The notes: generated by a model from the sequence alone, not told the origin. 22,720 bases of DNA from Candidatus Falkowbacteria bacterium CG10_big_fil_rev_8_21_14_0_10_44_15 (GCA_002773575.1 PFAT01000019.1:13463-36182); one strand, 5' to 3'. Counted from the stretch's first letter, positions 7,444 to 14,134 are shown. Numbers and translations are program-made.

Positions 7444-7457
7444 CGTCCTATCCGTTG

Positions 7458-7529
7458 TGCTCCCACCAGGAATCGAACCTGGATTTTGGGATCCGCAATC
7501 CCATGTTCTATCCGTTGAACTATGAGAGC
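7458..7529 (-). tRNA. tRNA-Arg(GCG)
   Basis: The minus strand folds as a complete 72-base tRNA: acceptor GCTCTCA/TGGGAGC (one G-U pair), D-stem GTTC/GAAC, anticodon arm TGGGA-TTGCGGA-TCCCA with anticodon GCG, and T-arm CCAGG-TTCGATT-CCTGG. The discriminator is A and the 3' CCA is not encoded. It reads CGC (and CGU if the wobble base is suitable). Confidence 0.92.
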
Positions 7530-7551
7530 TTTGTTTGTAATTTACTATTTA

Positions 7552-7573
7552 TAAAAACAGGGTCTAAACCCTG
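7552..7573 (-). terminator. Terminator of the minus-strand membrane protein gene
   Basis: On the minus strand CAGGGT-TTAG-ACCCTG is followed by TTTTTAT. It begins 29 bases after the TAG stop of the 7602-8102 gene and separates it from tRNA-Arg. Confidence 0.75.
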
Positions 7574-7601
7574 CTGAAGCGCGCGGTTATTTTTATGCCC
7601 G

Positions 7602-8102
7602 CTATATTTTAAACAACCGCCCCAACTGCTCCGAGAGCGGCTCGTTTTCCCGCTCCAAATCTTCTGGCAGGTAGTTTAGCAGAGTCTCGCGGATTGGCAA
7701 GGGGTTCATATTGTCTAAATAGATGGAAAGGCGGGGACGCACCACATTTTTAAATTCAAAGTATAACTTTTTTACCCCTTGGCGCGGCTTATAGACGATG
7801 GAGAAATTTTTTAATTCGTCGTAATCAATGAATTTTTTGCCGACAATCAGCCCTTCGCCGCTAACGGCAAATTTAATTTTGTCCGGCTCGCGGCCGTCGT
7901 TAAGCATCATCACTGCGGCGGCTAAGACAATAATGACCACAAACAAAAAATTAGCCGTCCAAAAAGAGTAAGTAAGCACGACTAAAGCGAAAATTATCGC
8001 GCCCACATACCAGGCGCGGCTTCGTTCGTGCTTATCAAATTCCGGCACGCTCCAAGCCATAATTTCATCGTATTGCTCAACCGGCGGATTAATTTGCGGC
8101 AT
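7602..8102 (-). CDS. Two-helix membrane protein with a PH-like C-terminal region
   Basis: A 166-residue protein of unknown function. Two adjacent hydrophobic segments (about residues 32-47, WYVGAIIFALVVLTYSFW, and 52-67, FLFVVIIVLAAAVMML) are followed by a beta-rich region (FAVSGEGLIVGKKFIDYDEL onward) and a charged C-terminal helix. This layout is typical of small bacterial PH-domain-like membrane proteins and is common among conserved hypothetical genes of Patescibacteria. I chose the ATG at 8102, with MPQINPPVEQYDEIMAWSVP as the N-terminus. The longer frame to 8195 would add 31 residues that cover inverted-repeat DNA and do not look coding. It is monocistronic, with its own terminator at 7552-7573. 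Confidence 0.75.
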   Translation of the reverse strand: MPQINPPVEQYDEIMAWSVPEFDKHERSRAWYVGAIIFALVVLTYSFWTANFLFVVIIVLAAAVMMLNDGREPDKIKFAVSGEGLIVGKKFIDYDELKNFSIVYKPRQGVKKLYFEFKNVVRPRLSIYLDNMNPLPIRETLLNYLPEDLERENEPLSEQLGRLFKI

Positions 8103-8108
8103 AAAATT

Positions 8109-8213
8109 TACCCCGTTAAATAAAATACCTCTGATATAATTGCAGGTGTAGCATAATGTTGCGGTCAGTGGTCTAATGCCACTTATAAGCGACACATTAT
8201 TTCACGGGGTTAA
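8109..8213. other. Intergenic region with short inverted repeats
   Basis: ACCCCGT near 8109-8116 is inverted as ACGGGGT near 8204-8210. In between, AGTGG-TCTAATG-CCACT could form a small hairpin. This is the upstream region of the minus-strand membrane protein gene and may hold its promoter or a structured leader. I see no ORF worth calling. Confidence 0.35.
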
Positions 8214-8214
8214 C

Positions 8215-8243
8215 TTGACTTTAGTGGATATTTATATAATTAT
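8215..8243 (+). promoter_or_regulatory. Possible promoter for the tRNA-Ser / ddl transcript
   Basis: TTGACT (8215-8220) is followed after 17 bases by AATTAT (8238-8243); a perfect TATAAT overlaps at 8235-8240, but with a short 14-base spacer. The only plus-strand genes nearby are the tRNA-Ser sequences and ddl. Confidence 0.4.
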
Positions 8244-8254
8244 TATAACATATA

Positions 8255-8290
8255 ACATTAAAACATAAAAGCACGAGAACATTAAAACAA
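8255..8290 (+). repeat. 36-bp intergenic repeat, third copy
   Basis: Same length and nearly the same sequence as 242-277; a rearranged version is at 3050-3090. It begins and ends with ACATTAAAAC. It stops directly before the split tRNA-Ser 5' half. Confidence 0.65.
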
Positions 8291-8302
8291 CCGGAAGCGT
8301 GG

Positions 8303-8320
8303 TCTCGCAATACTGCGGGA
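8303..8320. repeat. Hairpin unit, copy 2 (TCTCGC-AATACT-GCGGGA)
   Basis: Matches the unit at 7426-7443 in 16 of 18 positions. It lies in the D-arm of the split Ser-type tRNA, flanked by GTC and GAC, which extend the pairing. Confidence 0.75.
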
Positions 8321-8364
8321 TAGACGGCCGCGGTTTAATGCACCGGCTTGCCCCGTAGAAAGGC

Positions 8365-8451
8365 GGTGGGTTGGCAGAGTGGTTTAATGCACTGGTCTTG
8401 AAAACCAGAGTACCTGAAAAGGTACCGCAGGTTCAAATCCTGCACCCACCG
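8365..8451 (+). tRNA. tRNA-Ser(UGA)
   Basis: A complete 87-base class II tRNA: acceptor GGTGGGT/ACCCACC (perfect), short D-stem GCA/TGC, anticodon arm CTGGT-CTTGAAA-ACCAG with anticodon TGA, long variable arm GTACC/GGTAC, T-arm GCAGG-TTCAAAT-CCTGC and discriminator G. The CCA end is not encoded (CCT follows). Flanking AAGGC/GCCTT and CCCCGTA/TACGGGG extend the acceptor helix outward. It sits wholly inside another Ser-type tRNA. Confidence 0.93.
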
Positions 8452-8569
8452 CCTTCTTACGGGGTCGCGAAAAACCGGAGTCCGTGAAAGCGGACCAGAG
8501 GTTCGAATCCTTTCGCTTCCGCCAAATTAAATTCGTAATTTTTTATTCGTCATTGCTAATTGATTATTT

Positions 8570-9661
8570 ATGTCCAAAAAAAGAATTTGTCTTTTATTCG
8601 GCGGCAAAAGCGGCGAGCACGAAATTTCCTTGCAATCGGCCAAAGCCGTGCATGAGGCGCTGGATAAAAATAAATACGACATTACTTTAATCGGCATTGA
8701 TAAAACCGGTCGGTGGTTTTTGGGCGAGGGCGCAACTTATTTGTTGCAGGCGGAAGATTACAAAACAACGCAATTAAATACCGCCGCGATGCAGGCAGTC
8801 GTGCCAGCGCCAGAAGCAGGCGCGGCCAGTTTAGTGGCGAAAAACAACGGGCAAGAAGTCGGCACAATTGATTTAGTAATGCCGATAATGCACGGACCGT
8901 TCGGCGAAGACGGCAAACTGCAGGGGATGCTGGAATGCTTAGGCGTGCCGTATGTTTTTTCCGGCGTACTCGCGAGCGCCCTGGGCATGAATAAATATAA
9001 GGCGAAATTAGTCGCGAGCAAAGCCGGGCTTAAAACCGCGGCAGACATCGCTTTAACGCGCGGCGCGGATTTTAATTTGGAAAATATTATCAGCGAATTA
9101 TCTTTGCCGGTGGTAGTGAAGCCCAATGAACTTGGCTCTTCGGTTGGAATGACCATAGCTAAAACCAAAGAAGAACTGGAGCGGGGAATGGAAATCGCTT
9201 TTAAACACGACGAACAAATTATTTTGGAACAATTTATCGCCGGCCGGGAATTGACGGTTCCGGTAATGGGAAATAATCCGGCCGCGCCGTTGCCGGTAAT
9301 TGAAATTATCCCTAAAGTTTCCGCTTGGTTTGATTATAAAGCCAAGTACGAGTCGGGCGGAAGCGACGAGGTTTGCCCGGCGCAGATACCAGATGAAATA
9401 AAGCAGCGCGCCCAAGCTGATGCGGTAAAAATTTTTCAGGCGCTTGGCTGCGCGGACTTGGCGCGGGTAGATTTTATCTGGAGCAAAGAAGATAATAATT
9501 TATACTTTTTAGAAATAAATACTATTCCCGGTTTAACCAGCGCCAGCCTAACGCCCAAAGCGGCGCAAGCGGCCGGCATGAGTTTTAGCGAATTTTTAGA
9601 TAAGTTAATAGAGTTAGCCGTTGCAAGGCAAAAAAACAAAAAAACGATAAGAAAATTATGA
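8570..9661 (+). CDS. ddl: D-alanine--D-alanine ligase
   Basis: An ATP-grasp ligase that joins two D-alanines for peptidoglycan precursors, in the cytoplasm. It has 363 residues, the usual size for the larger Ddl type. N-terminal GGKSGEHEISL contains Glu16; HGPFGEDG is at 108-115; KPNELGSS with the ATP-contacting Lys184 is in the central domain. The FDYKAKYESGGSDEVCPA loop closes over the active site, and LEINTIPG (314-321) holds the metal-binding Glu and Asn. The gene overlaps alr by four bases (ATGA), so the two are translationally coupled; alr provides the D-alanine used here. No clear ribosome binding site is present before ATG 8570, and the intergenic DNA carries ATTCGT repeats at 8531 and 8545. 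Confidence 0.95.
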   Translation: MSKKRICLLFGGKSGEHEISLQSAKAVHEALDKNKYDITLIGIDKTGRWFLGEGATYLLQAEDYKTTQLNTAAMQAVVPAPEAGAASLVAKNNGQEVGTIDLVMPIMHGPFGEDGKLQGMLECLGVPYVFSGVLASALGMNKYKAKLVASKAGLKTAADIALTRGADFNLENIISELSLPVVVKPNELGSSVGMTIAKTKEELERGMEIAFKHDEQIILEQFIAGRELTVPVMGNNPAAPLPVIEIIPKVSAWFDYKAKYESGGSDEVCPAQIPDEIKQRAQADAVKIFQALGCADLARVDFIWSKEDNNLYFLEINTIPGLTSASLTPKAAQAAGMSFSEFLDKLIELAVARQKNKKTIRKL

Positions 9662-10782
9662 ATTCTTTATCTTGGGTGGAAATAAATAATCCAACCATAC
9701 AACATAACATTAAACAGTTTAGAAAATTATTGCCGCATCACTTTAAAATTGCGGCAGTAATCAAAAGCAATGCCTACGGCCACGGGATGATACCGGTGGC
9801 TCAATTTTTAGAGAAGGCAAAGTCGGTTGAATGCTTGGCGACCGCAAGCGACAGCGAAGCCTTAGCGTTGCGGCAGGCAAGAGTAAAACTGCCGATTTTA
9901 GTTTTAAGCTTTTGGGACGAAAAGAATTTGCCGGCGTTGATAAAAAATAAGATTGAACTGGGAATATATAGTGCCAAGCAGGTAGAAGAAATAAAAAATT
10001 ATTGTAGAGACGCGATATATCGCGTCTCTACGTTGAAAATTCATCTCAAACTTGACACTGGTATGCGCCGTTTGGGTTTTTATCCAAATGAAATTGAAGG
10101 TGTCGTGGAAAAAATACAGGCCATACCCAAGACAAAAATTCAAGGAATCTTTTCCCATTTCGCAGCCGCTGATGAGGACGCAAAATTTACCCAGCGGCAG
10201 CTTTTGCAATTTCACAACATAGTTGCTAAAATAAAGCGGCACATTAATATCCCTCTTGTTCACATTGCCAATTCTGCCGGCGTTTTTTTCCCGGATAAAT
10301 CCTGCAATCTGCTGCGGCTGGGCATAGCAATGTATGGTCTTGCGCCGACAGCGGCGCTGGCACGCAAACTGAATTTAAAACCGGCGCTAACTTGGAAAAC
10401 GCGCATTATTCAAATCAAAACAGTAGCTAAAGGCGAAAGAATAAGTTATGGTTTGACTTATCAATTTAAACAGAGAGCAAAAATCGCGATTTTGCCTGTC
10501 GGCTACGCTGACGGCTATGACCGGAAATTATCTAATTGCGGCGAAGTTTTAATTAGGGGCAAGCGCTGCCCGGTGCGCGGCCGCGTTTGCATGAATTTGA
10601 CCGCCGTGGAAGTAACGCGGGTGCCGAGCATACGCGAAGGCGATGAGGTGGTTTTGATTGGAAAACAAGGAAAGAATGAAATTACGGCTGACGAACTGGC
10701 GCAAAAAATTGGTACGATAAACTATGAAGCGGTAACGAGAATTAATTGGGAAATAGAGAGAATAATAAAAGTAGGAGAGTAG
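9658..10782 (+). CDS. alr: Alanine racemase, carrying an in-frame palindrome
   Basis: PLP-dependent racemase making D-alanine for the ddl product just upstream; the start codon overlaps the ddl stop. Among its 374 residues, AVIKSNAYGHG contains the PLP lysine Lys36, and ISYGLTY contains the catalytic tyrosine Tyr264 that acts on the other face. KLDTGMRRLG (131-140) and PVGYADGYDR (280-289) are standard family motifs. Residues 116-125 (CRDAIYRVST) are encoded by a perfect 28-bp palindrome at 10004-10031. They replace the loop that normally sits between the helix ending EIKNY and the strand LKIHLKLDTGM. The reading frame is intact and all active-site residues remain, so the enzyme is probably functional. 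Confidence 0.95.
   Translation: MNSLSWVEINNPTIQHNIKQFRKLLPHHFKIAAVIKSNAYGHGMIPVAQFLEKAKSVECLATASDSEALALRQARVKLPILVLSFWDEKNLPALIKNKIELGIYSAKQVEEIKNYCRDAIYRVSTLKIHLKLDTGMRRLGFYPNEIEGVVEKIQAIPKTKIQGIFSHFAAADEDAKFTQRQLLQFHNIVAKIKRHINIPLVHIANSAGVFFPDKSCNLLRLGIAMYGLAPTAALARKLNLKPALTWKTRIIQIKTVAKGERISYGLTYQFKQRAKIAILPVGYADGYDRKLSNCGEVLIRGKRCPVRGRVCMNLTAVEVTRVPSIREGDEVVLIGKQGKNEITADELAQKIGTINYEAVTRINWEIERIIKVGE
10004..10031. repeat. 28-bp perfect palindrome inside alr
   Basis: The half-site GTAGAGACGCGATA is followed directly by its reverse complement. It translates in frame to CRDAIYRVST. Similar GAGACGCGAT-type palindromes are dispersed repeats in other bacteria (from memory). Confidence 0.9.
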
Positions 10783-10789
10783 TGATATT

Positions 10790-10826
10790 CACGGGATTGC
10801 CGCGTCGCTTCGCTCCTCGCAATGAC
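10790..10826. repeat. REP-like unit between alr and dnaG
   Basis: The unit runs from CACGGGATTGCC to CTCGCAATGAC, with ATTGC and GCAAT as the pairing ends and CGTCGCTTCGCTCC between. It is a familiar type of dispersed bacterial repeat whose translation gives GLPRRFAPRND. It fills the gap between the alr stop and the dnaG ATG and makes the dnaG frame look longer than it is. Confidence 0.75.
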
Positions 10827-10829
10827 AAG

Positions 10830-12659
10830 ATGAATCAAGCCGAAGAAATAAAATCAAAATTGGACATCGTGGAAGTCGTCCGCGAATATGTTCAGCTCAA
10901 ACCAGTGGGCGTGAATTTTACCGCGCGCTGCCCGTTTCACCGCGAGCGCACCCCGTCTTTCGTGGTGTCGCCCGAGCGGCAGATTTGGCGCTGTTTTGGC
11001 TGCGGCAAAGGCGGCGATGTTTTTAGTTTCGTAATGGAAATAGAGGGGCTGAATTTCATTGAAGCGCTGCGCCAACTGGCGCCTAAGGCCGGAGTGCAAT
11101 TACGCTCGTACAACCCGCAAGAAACAAGCCGGCGCAACCGCCTGTTGGACGCGGCTGATTTGGCGGCTAAATATTACCACAAAGTTTTGCTGGAAACGCC
11201 GGAAGCGGCCGGCGCGCGGCAATATTTGCAACAGCGGGGGCTGAAGCCGGAAACGATTGCCGAATGGCAAATCGGCTACAGCCGCGAGTCTTGGGACGAT
11301 TTGTTTAATTTTTTAAAGACGAGGGGTTTTAGCGAGCAGGAAATATTTTTAGCCGGTTTATCCGTAAAAAAAGAGCAGGGGGTTGGATATTACAACCGCT
11401 TTCGCGGCCGCATCATGTTTCCCGTCAATGACGCCGCCGGCAACCCGGTCGGATTTAGCGCGCGCGTTTCTCCCGAGCGGGAAGCAACGGAGCGGATGGG
11501 AAAGTACGTCAACTCGCCCCAGACGCAAATTTACGATAAAAGTAAAATTCTATTCGGTTTAGACAAGGCGAAAAATTTTATTCGCGAGGCGGAAACGGCT
11601 ATCGTGGTTGAAGGCCAAATGGACGCGCTTTCATCCCATCAAGCCGGATTCAAGAACGCGGTAGCCAGTTCCGGAACGGCTTTGTCTAGCGACCAAATTA
11701 AATTGCTCAAGCGCTATGCCGACAATGTTTTATTTGCTTTTGACGTTGACGCGGCCGGGCAAATCGCGGCCGAACGCGGCATTGAGCAGGCGCTGGGGCA
11801 AGAGATGAACATTAGAGTAATCCAGGTGCCGGGCGGCAAAGACCCGGACGAATGCATTCGTAATAATCCGGACGACTTCCGGCAAGCGGTGGAAGCGGCC
11901 CAAAGCGTAATTGATTATTATTTTGGCCGCACTTTTCGGGGCTTGGATTTAAATAACATCGCTGATAAAAAACAGGCGGCGGAGAAGTTATTGAAAGTAA
12001 CGAGTTTTATCGGCAGCACTATTGAGCGAGACGCTTGGTTGCGGCGGCTGGCTAATGCTTTGGAAGTAAATGAACAGGTACTGCGGGAAGTTTTGGACAA
12101 ACGCCAGCGGCGCCGCCCGGATAAAACCAGGGCCGTACAGCCAAAAGACGCCGCTGTCCAGCCGAACATCAGCCATAATCAAATGTTAACCGAGTCGCTG
12201 TTGGCTTTGGCGCTTAAGTTCCCCGAACATTTTAGCTACCTCATTAACAACATATCCCCGGAGATGCTGACCGAAGAGTCGCAGCGGGCATTTTACAAAA
12301 AGCTGGTCGTTTATTATAATACCATAGAGAGCGACTCTAATTTATTTAACGACGACAGTTTAAAATCTTGGCTGGGAAATACGATTGCTAACGAAGAGGA
12401 GTTGATTGGTTTACAGGGACTGTTGGATACGCTTTTGCTCTTGGCCGATAAAGATTTTTATGAAATGAACGCCAGCGACGCCAGATTGGAGATCGGTAAA
12501 ATCATCAACCAACTCAAGCGAAAGCATTTAATCAAAAAAATGCTAGCAATTGAGCGCGAGCTGGCCGAAGCCGAACGGCGCCAAGACGCGGGCGGCATAA
12601 CGGAATCCATGGAAGCGTTTAAAGTGGTCGCGGATGAGGTGCGGCGGATAGAAGAGTGA
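10830..12659 (+). CDS. dnaG: DNA primase
   Basis: Synthesises RNA primers for replication. The 609-residue protein has an N-terminal zinc-binding domain (Cys34, His37, Cys55, Cys58 in RCPFHRERTPSF and RCFGCGKGGD). A TOPRIM catalytic core follows with Glu261 (VVEGQMDAL), Asp305/Asp307 (FAFDVDAAG) and KDPDE at 337-341. The C-terminal part (about 430-609) is helical and probably the helicase-binding domain. I chose ATG 10830 (MNQAEEIKSKLDIVEVV), the typical primase N-terminus; the open frame to 10746 runs through a REP-like unit. No Shine-Dalgarno is seen. The sigma factor gene follows 54 bp later, as in the classical dnaG-rpoD arrangement, with a hairpin between. Confidence 0.97.
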   Translation: MNQAEEIKSKLDIVEVVREYVQLKPVGVNFTARCPFHRERTPSFVVSPERQIWRCFGCGKGGDVFSFVMEIEGLNFIEALRQLAPKAGVQLRSYNPQETSRRNRLLDAADLAAKYYHKVLLETPEAAGARQYLQQRGLKPETIAEWQIGYSRESWDDLFNFLKTRGFSEQEIFLAGLSVKKEQGVGYYNRFRGRIMFPVNDAAGNPVGFSARVSPEREATERMGKYVNSPQTQIYDKSKILFGLDKAKNFIREAETAIVVEGQMDALSSHQAGFKNAVASSGTALSSDQIKLLKRYADNVLFAFDVDAAGQIAAERGIEQALGQEMNIRVIQVPGGKDPDECIRNNPDDFRQAVEAAQSVIDYYFGRTFRGLDLNNIADKKQAAEKLLKVTSFIGSTIERDAWLRRLANALEVNEQVLREVLDKRQRRRPDKTRAVQPKDAAVQPNISHNQMLTESLLALALKFPEHFSYLINNISPEMLTEESQRAFYKKLVVYYNTIESDSNLFNDDSLKSWLGNTIANEEELIGLQGLLDTLLLLADKDFYEMNASDARLEIGKIINQLKRKHLIKKMLAIERELAEAERRQDAGGITESMEAFKVVADEVRRIEE

Positions 12660-12662
12660 TTA

Positions 12663-12701
12663 GGGGGCAGAGGATAAAAGATCAAGCCCCCGTTTTATAA
12701 T
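12663..12701 (+). terminator. Hairpin and possible promoter between dnaG and rpoD
   Basis: GGGGGC (12663-12668) pairs with GCCCCC (12686-12691), followed by GTTTT, so it may terminate or attenuate dnaG transcripts. A perfect TATAAT lies directly after (12696-12701), 12 bases before the rpoD ATG, with no good -35. If used, the rpoD transcript would be nearly leaderless. Confidence 0.5.
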
Positions 12702-12713
12702 TTATGTTTTTAT

Positions 12714-14048
12714 ATGCCTAAGCAGGCGAAAAAAATATCCAAAATGGCGGTAAAATACAGGCCAACCAAGAGGTTCAGCGTTAAAAAAAACAATGAGCGG
12801 GCGCGCCGAAAATCCCTCAATAAAAGGCAGGCGGTAAAAAAAAATCCAGCGGCCAAAACGCGTCAATTCAAATTTAAAGCCAGCCGCGAGTTAGGCGCTA
12901 AAATATTGCGCCAGCCGGTAGGGGGCGAAATTGAGGAGGCGGGGAAGCCGGACGAAAAGAGAAGGGAAAACGTGATTGCTAAAGGCCGTTCGCGCGGGTT
13001 TGTGACCGAAATTGAGCTGCTTTATACTTTTCCTCGGCTGGAAGAATACATTTACGATTACGAATGTTTTTTGGAGGAACTGAACAAACACGGCATCCAG
13101 ATTATTGAAGGCACCGAAGGATTTTTGAACGTGGAAAACGAGGGGCAAAACAAGCAAGAAAGCAAATTTAAAGAAATCATTGCCGATTTTGACAGCAAGA
13201 AAAAGTTTGACATCACCGAATTTTCCTCCGACTCCATTCAGATGTATCTGCGCGAAATCGGCAAAGTGCCGCTTCTCTCCAACGCCGAAGAAATTGAGCT
13301 TGCCAAACGCAAAGAAAAAGGCGATAAAGAAGCGGCTAACCGGCTGATTCAGGCGAACTTGCGGCTAGTCGTTTCCATCGCCAAAAAGTTTGCCGGCGCC
13401 AAAGGACTGTCGCTGTTGGATTTAATTCAAGAGGGCAATATCGGATTGTTCAAGGCGGTGGAAAAATTTGAATACCGCAAGGGCTATAAATTTTCTACTT
13501 ATGCCACCTGGTGGGTGCGCCAGGCCATTACGCGCGCTATCGCCGATCAGTCGCGCACCATCCGCATTCCGGTGCATATGGTAGAAACGATTAACAAATT
13601 CCAGCAGGTGGAAAGGCAGCTTATTCAGGATTTGGGCCGCGAGCCATTGCCGGAAGAAATCGCCGCCGAAATGGGCGAGGAGCTGGATAAGGTGCGCCAT
13701 ATCATAAAAATATCGCAGGATACGGTGTCGTTAGAAACAACCGTGGGCGACGACGAGGAAGACTCTACTTTGGAAGATTTCATTGAAGACGTAAAAAACG
13801 TAATGCCCGACCGCTCGGCCGCCTTAAAATTATTGCGGGACTATGTGCGCGACATCATCAAGGATTTATCGCCGCGCGAGCGCAAAATTTTAGAGATGCG
13901 TTTCGGGCTTATTGACGGCGTCTCGCACACGCTGGAAGAGGTGGGGCAGGAGTTTGACGTTACGCGCGAGCGCATCCGCCAGATTGAAGCCAAAGCGCTC
14001 GAAAAAATTCAGAAGATGGGCGGCATTGAAAAGTTGAGGGACTACTAA
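12714..14048 (+). CDS. rpoD: Housekeeping RNA polymerase sigma factor (sigma-70 family)
   Basis: Directs RNA polymerase to -10/-35 promoters. In 444 residues it has region 1.2 (about 172-205), region 2 (DLIQEGNIGLFKAVEKFEY through KGYKFSTYATWWVRQAI, 236-272), region 3, and region 4 with helix-turn-helix LEEVGQEFDVTRERIRQIEA (407-426). The family ending KALEKIQK is present. The first 70 residues are strongly Lys/Arg-rich and look disordered, in place of the acidic region 1.1 of model bacteria. A conserved-looking segment at 95-140 may be a divergent region 1.1. It follows dnaG, as in the macromolecular synthesis operon, and ends before a bidirectional terminator. Confidence 0.96.
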   Translation: MPKQAKKISKMAVKYRPTKRFSVKKNNERARRKSLNKRQAVKKNPAAKTRQFKFKASRELGAKILRQPVGGEIEEAGKPDEKRRENVIAKGRSRGFVTEIELLYTFPRLEEYIYDYECFLEELNKHGIQIIEGTEGFLNVENEGQNKQESKFKEIIADFDSKKKFDITEFSSDSIQMYLREIGKVPLLSNAEEIELAKRKEKGDKEAANRLIQANLRLVVSIAKKFAGAKGLSLLDLIQEGNIGLFKAVEKFEYRKGYKFSTYATWWVRQAITRAIADQSRTIRIPVHMVETINKFQQVERQLIQDLGREPLPEEIAAEMGEELDKVRHIIKISQDTVSLETTVGDDEEDSTLEDFIEDVKNVMPDRSAALKLLRDYVRDIIKDLSPRERKILEMRFGLIDGVSHTLEEVGQEFDVTRERIRQIEAKALEKIQKMGGIEKLRDY

Positions 14049-14075
14049 TCACATAACATAAAACACGTAACACAT

Positions 14076-14119
14076 AACAAAAAAACAAGGGAGCTGATTT
14101 GTCGCCTTGTTTTTTTGTT
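14076..14119. terminator. Bidirectional terminator between rpoD and trxA
   Basis: AACAAAAAAACAAGG (14076-14090) and CCTTGTTTTTTTGTT (14105-14119) form a perfect 15-bp stem with a 14-base loop. The stem itself provides a T-run in both directions, serving the convergent rpoD and trxA genes. Confidence 0.85.
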
Positions 14120-14134
14120 GTTACTGGTTTCGTG

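Larger units (their letters stand above)
7360..7457 (-). pseudogene. Disrupted tRNA-like sequence with hairpin insertions
   Basis: Read on the minus strand, the 3' end looks like a tRNA: T-stem AGAGG/CCTCT and a 3' acceptor strand CGGGTGC (7361-7367). A D-loop-like AACGGATA lies near the 5' end. The matching 5' acceptor GCACCCG and the left D-stem are missing; the sequence runs straight from the end of tRNA-Arg(GCG). The anticodon region is replaced by the hairpin TCCCGC-AATACC-GCGGGA (plus strand 7426-7443). The T-loop is split by about 35 bases containing the perfect hairpin CGTCCCGTC-GGAT-GACGGGACG (7393-7414). It cannot fold as a normal tRNA. It may be a tRNA-Arg-type pseudogene invaded by small palindromes. 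Confidence 0.6.
8293..8524 (+). pseudogene. Split Ser-type tRNA that surrounds tRNA-Ser(UGA)
   Basis: The 5' acceptor GGAAGCG (8293-8299) pairs perfectly with CGCTTCC (8514-8520), and the end reads G-CCA (8521-8524). D-arm sequence CGGTTTAATGC and anticodon-stem CCGG lie at 8331-8346. The 3' half has CGAAAAACCGG, a long variable arm (TCCG...CGGA) and T-arm AGAGG-TTCGAAT-CCTTT. The halves are separated in the anticodon loop by about 115 bases bounded by CCCCGTA (8351-8357) and TACGGGG (8458-8464), which contain the complete tRNA-Ser(UGA). The D-arm also carries an 18-base hairpin (8303-8320). CGAAA suggests an original CGA anticodon. It is either a pseudogene or a gene needing unusual processing; the pseudogene label is provisional. 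Confidence 0.65.

Noticed and set aside
7353..7577. Plus-strand reading frame across the terminator and tRNA-Arg
   Set aside because: It overlaps a terminator, an antisense tRNA and hairpins and shows no protein-like pattern.
8103..8195. 31-residue N-terminal extension of the membrane protein
   Set aside because: It covers inverted-repeat intergenic DNA and has no family-like sequence.
8351..8464. Group I intron in the split tRNA-Ser
   Set aside because: The interruption is only about 115 bases and is nearly all a complete tRNA with flanking stem; there is no room for a group I core.
10746..10829. Extended N-terminus of DnaG
   Set aside because: The added residues are the translation of a REP-like unit (GLPRRFAPRND), and MNQAEEIKSKLDIVEVV is the normal primase start.
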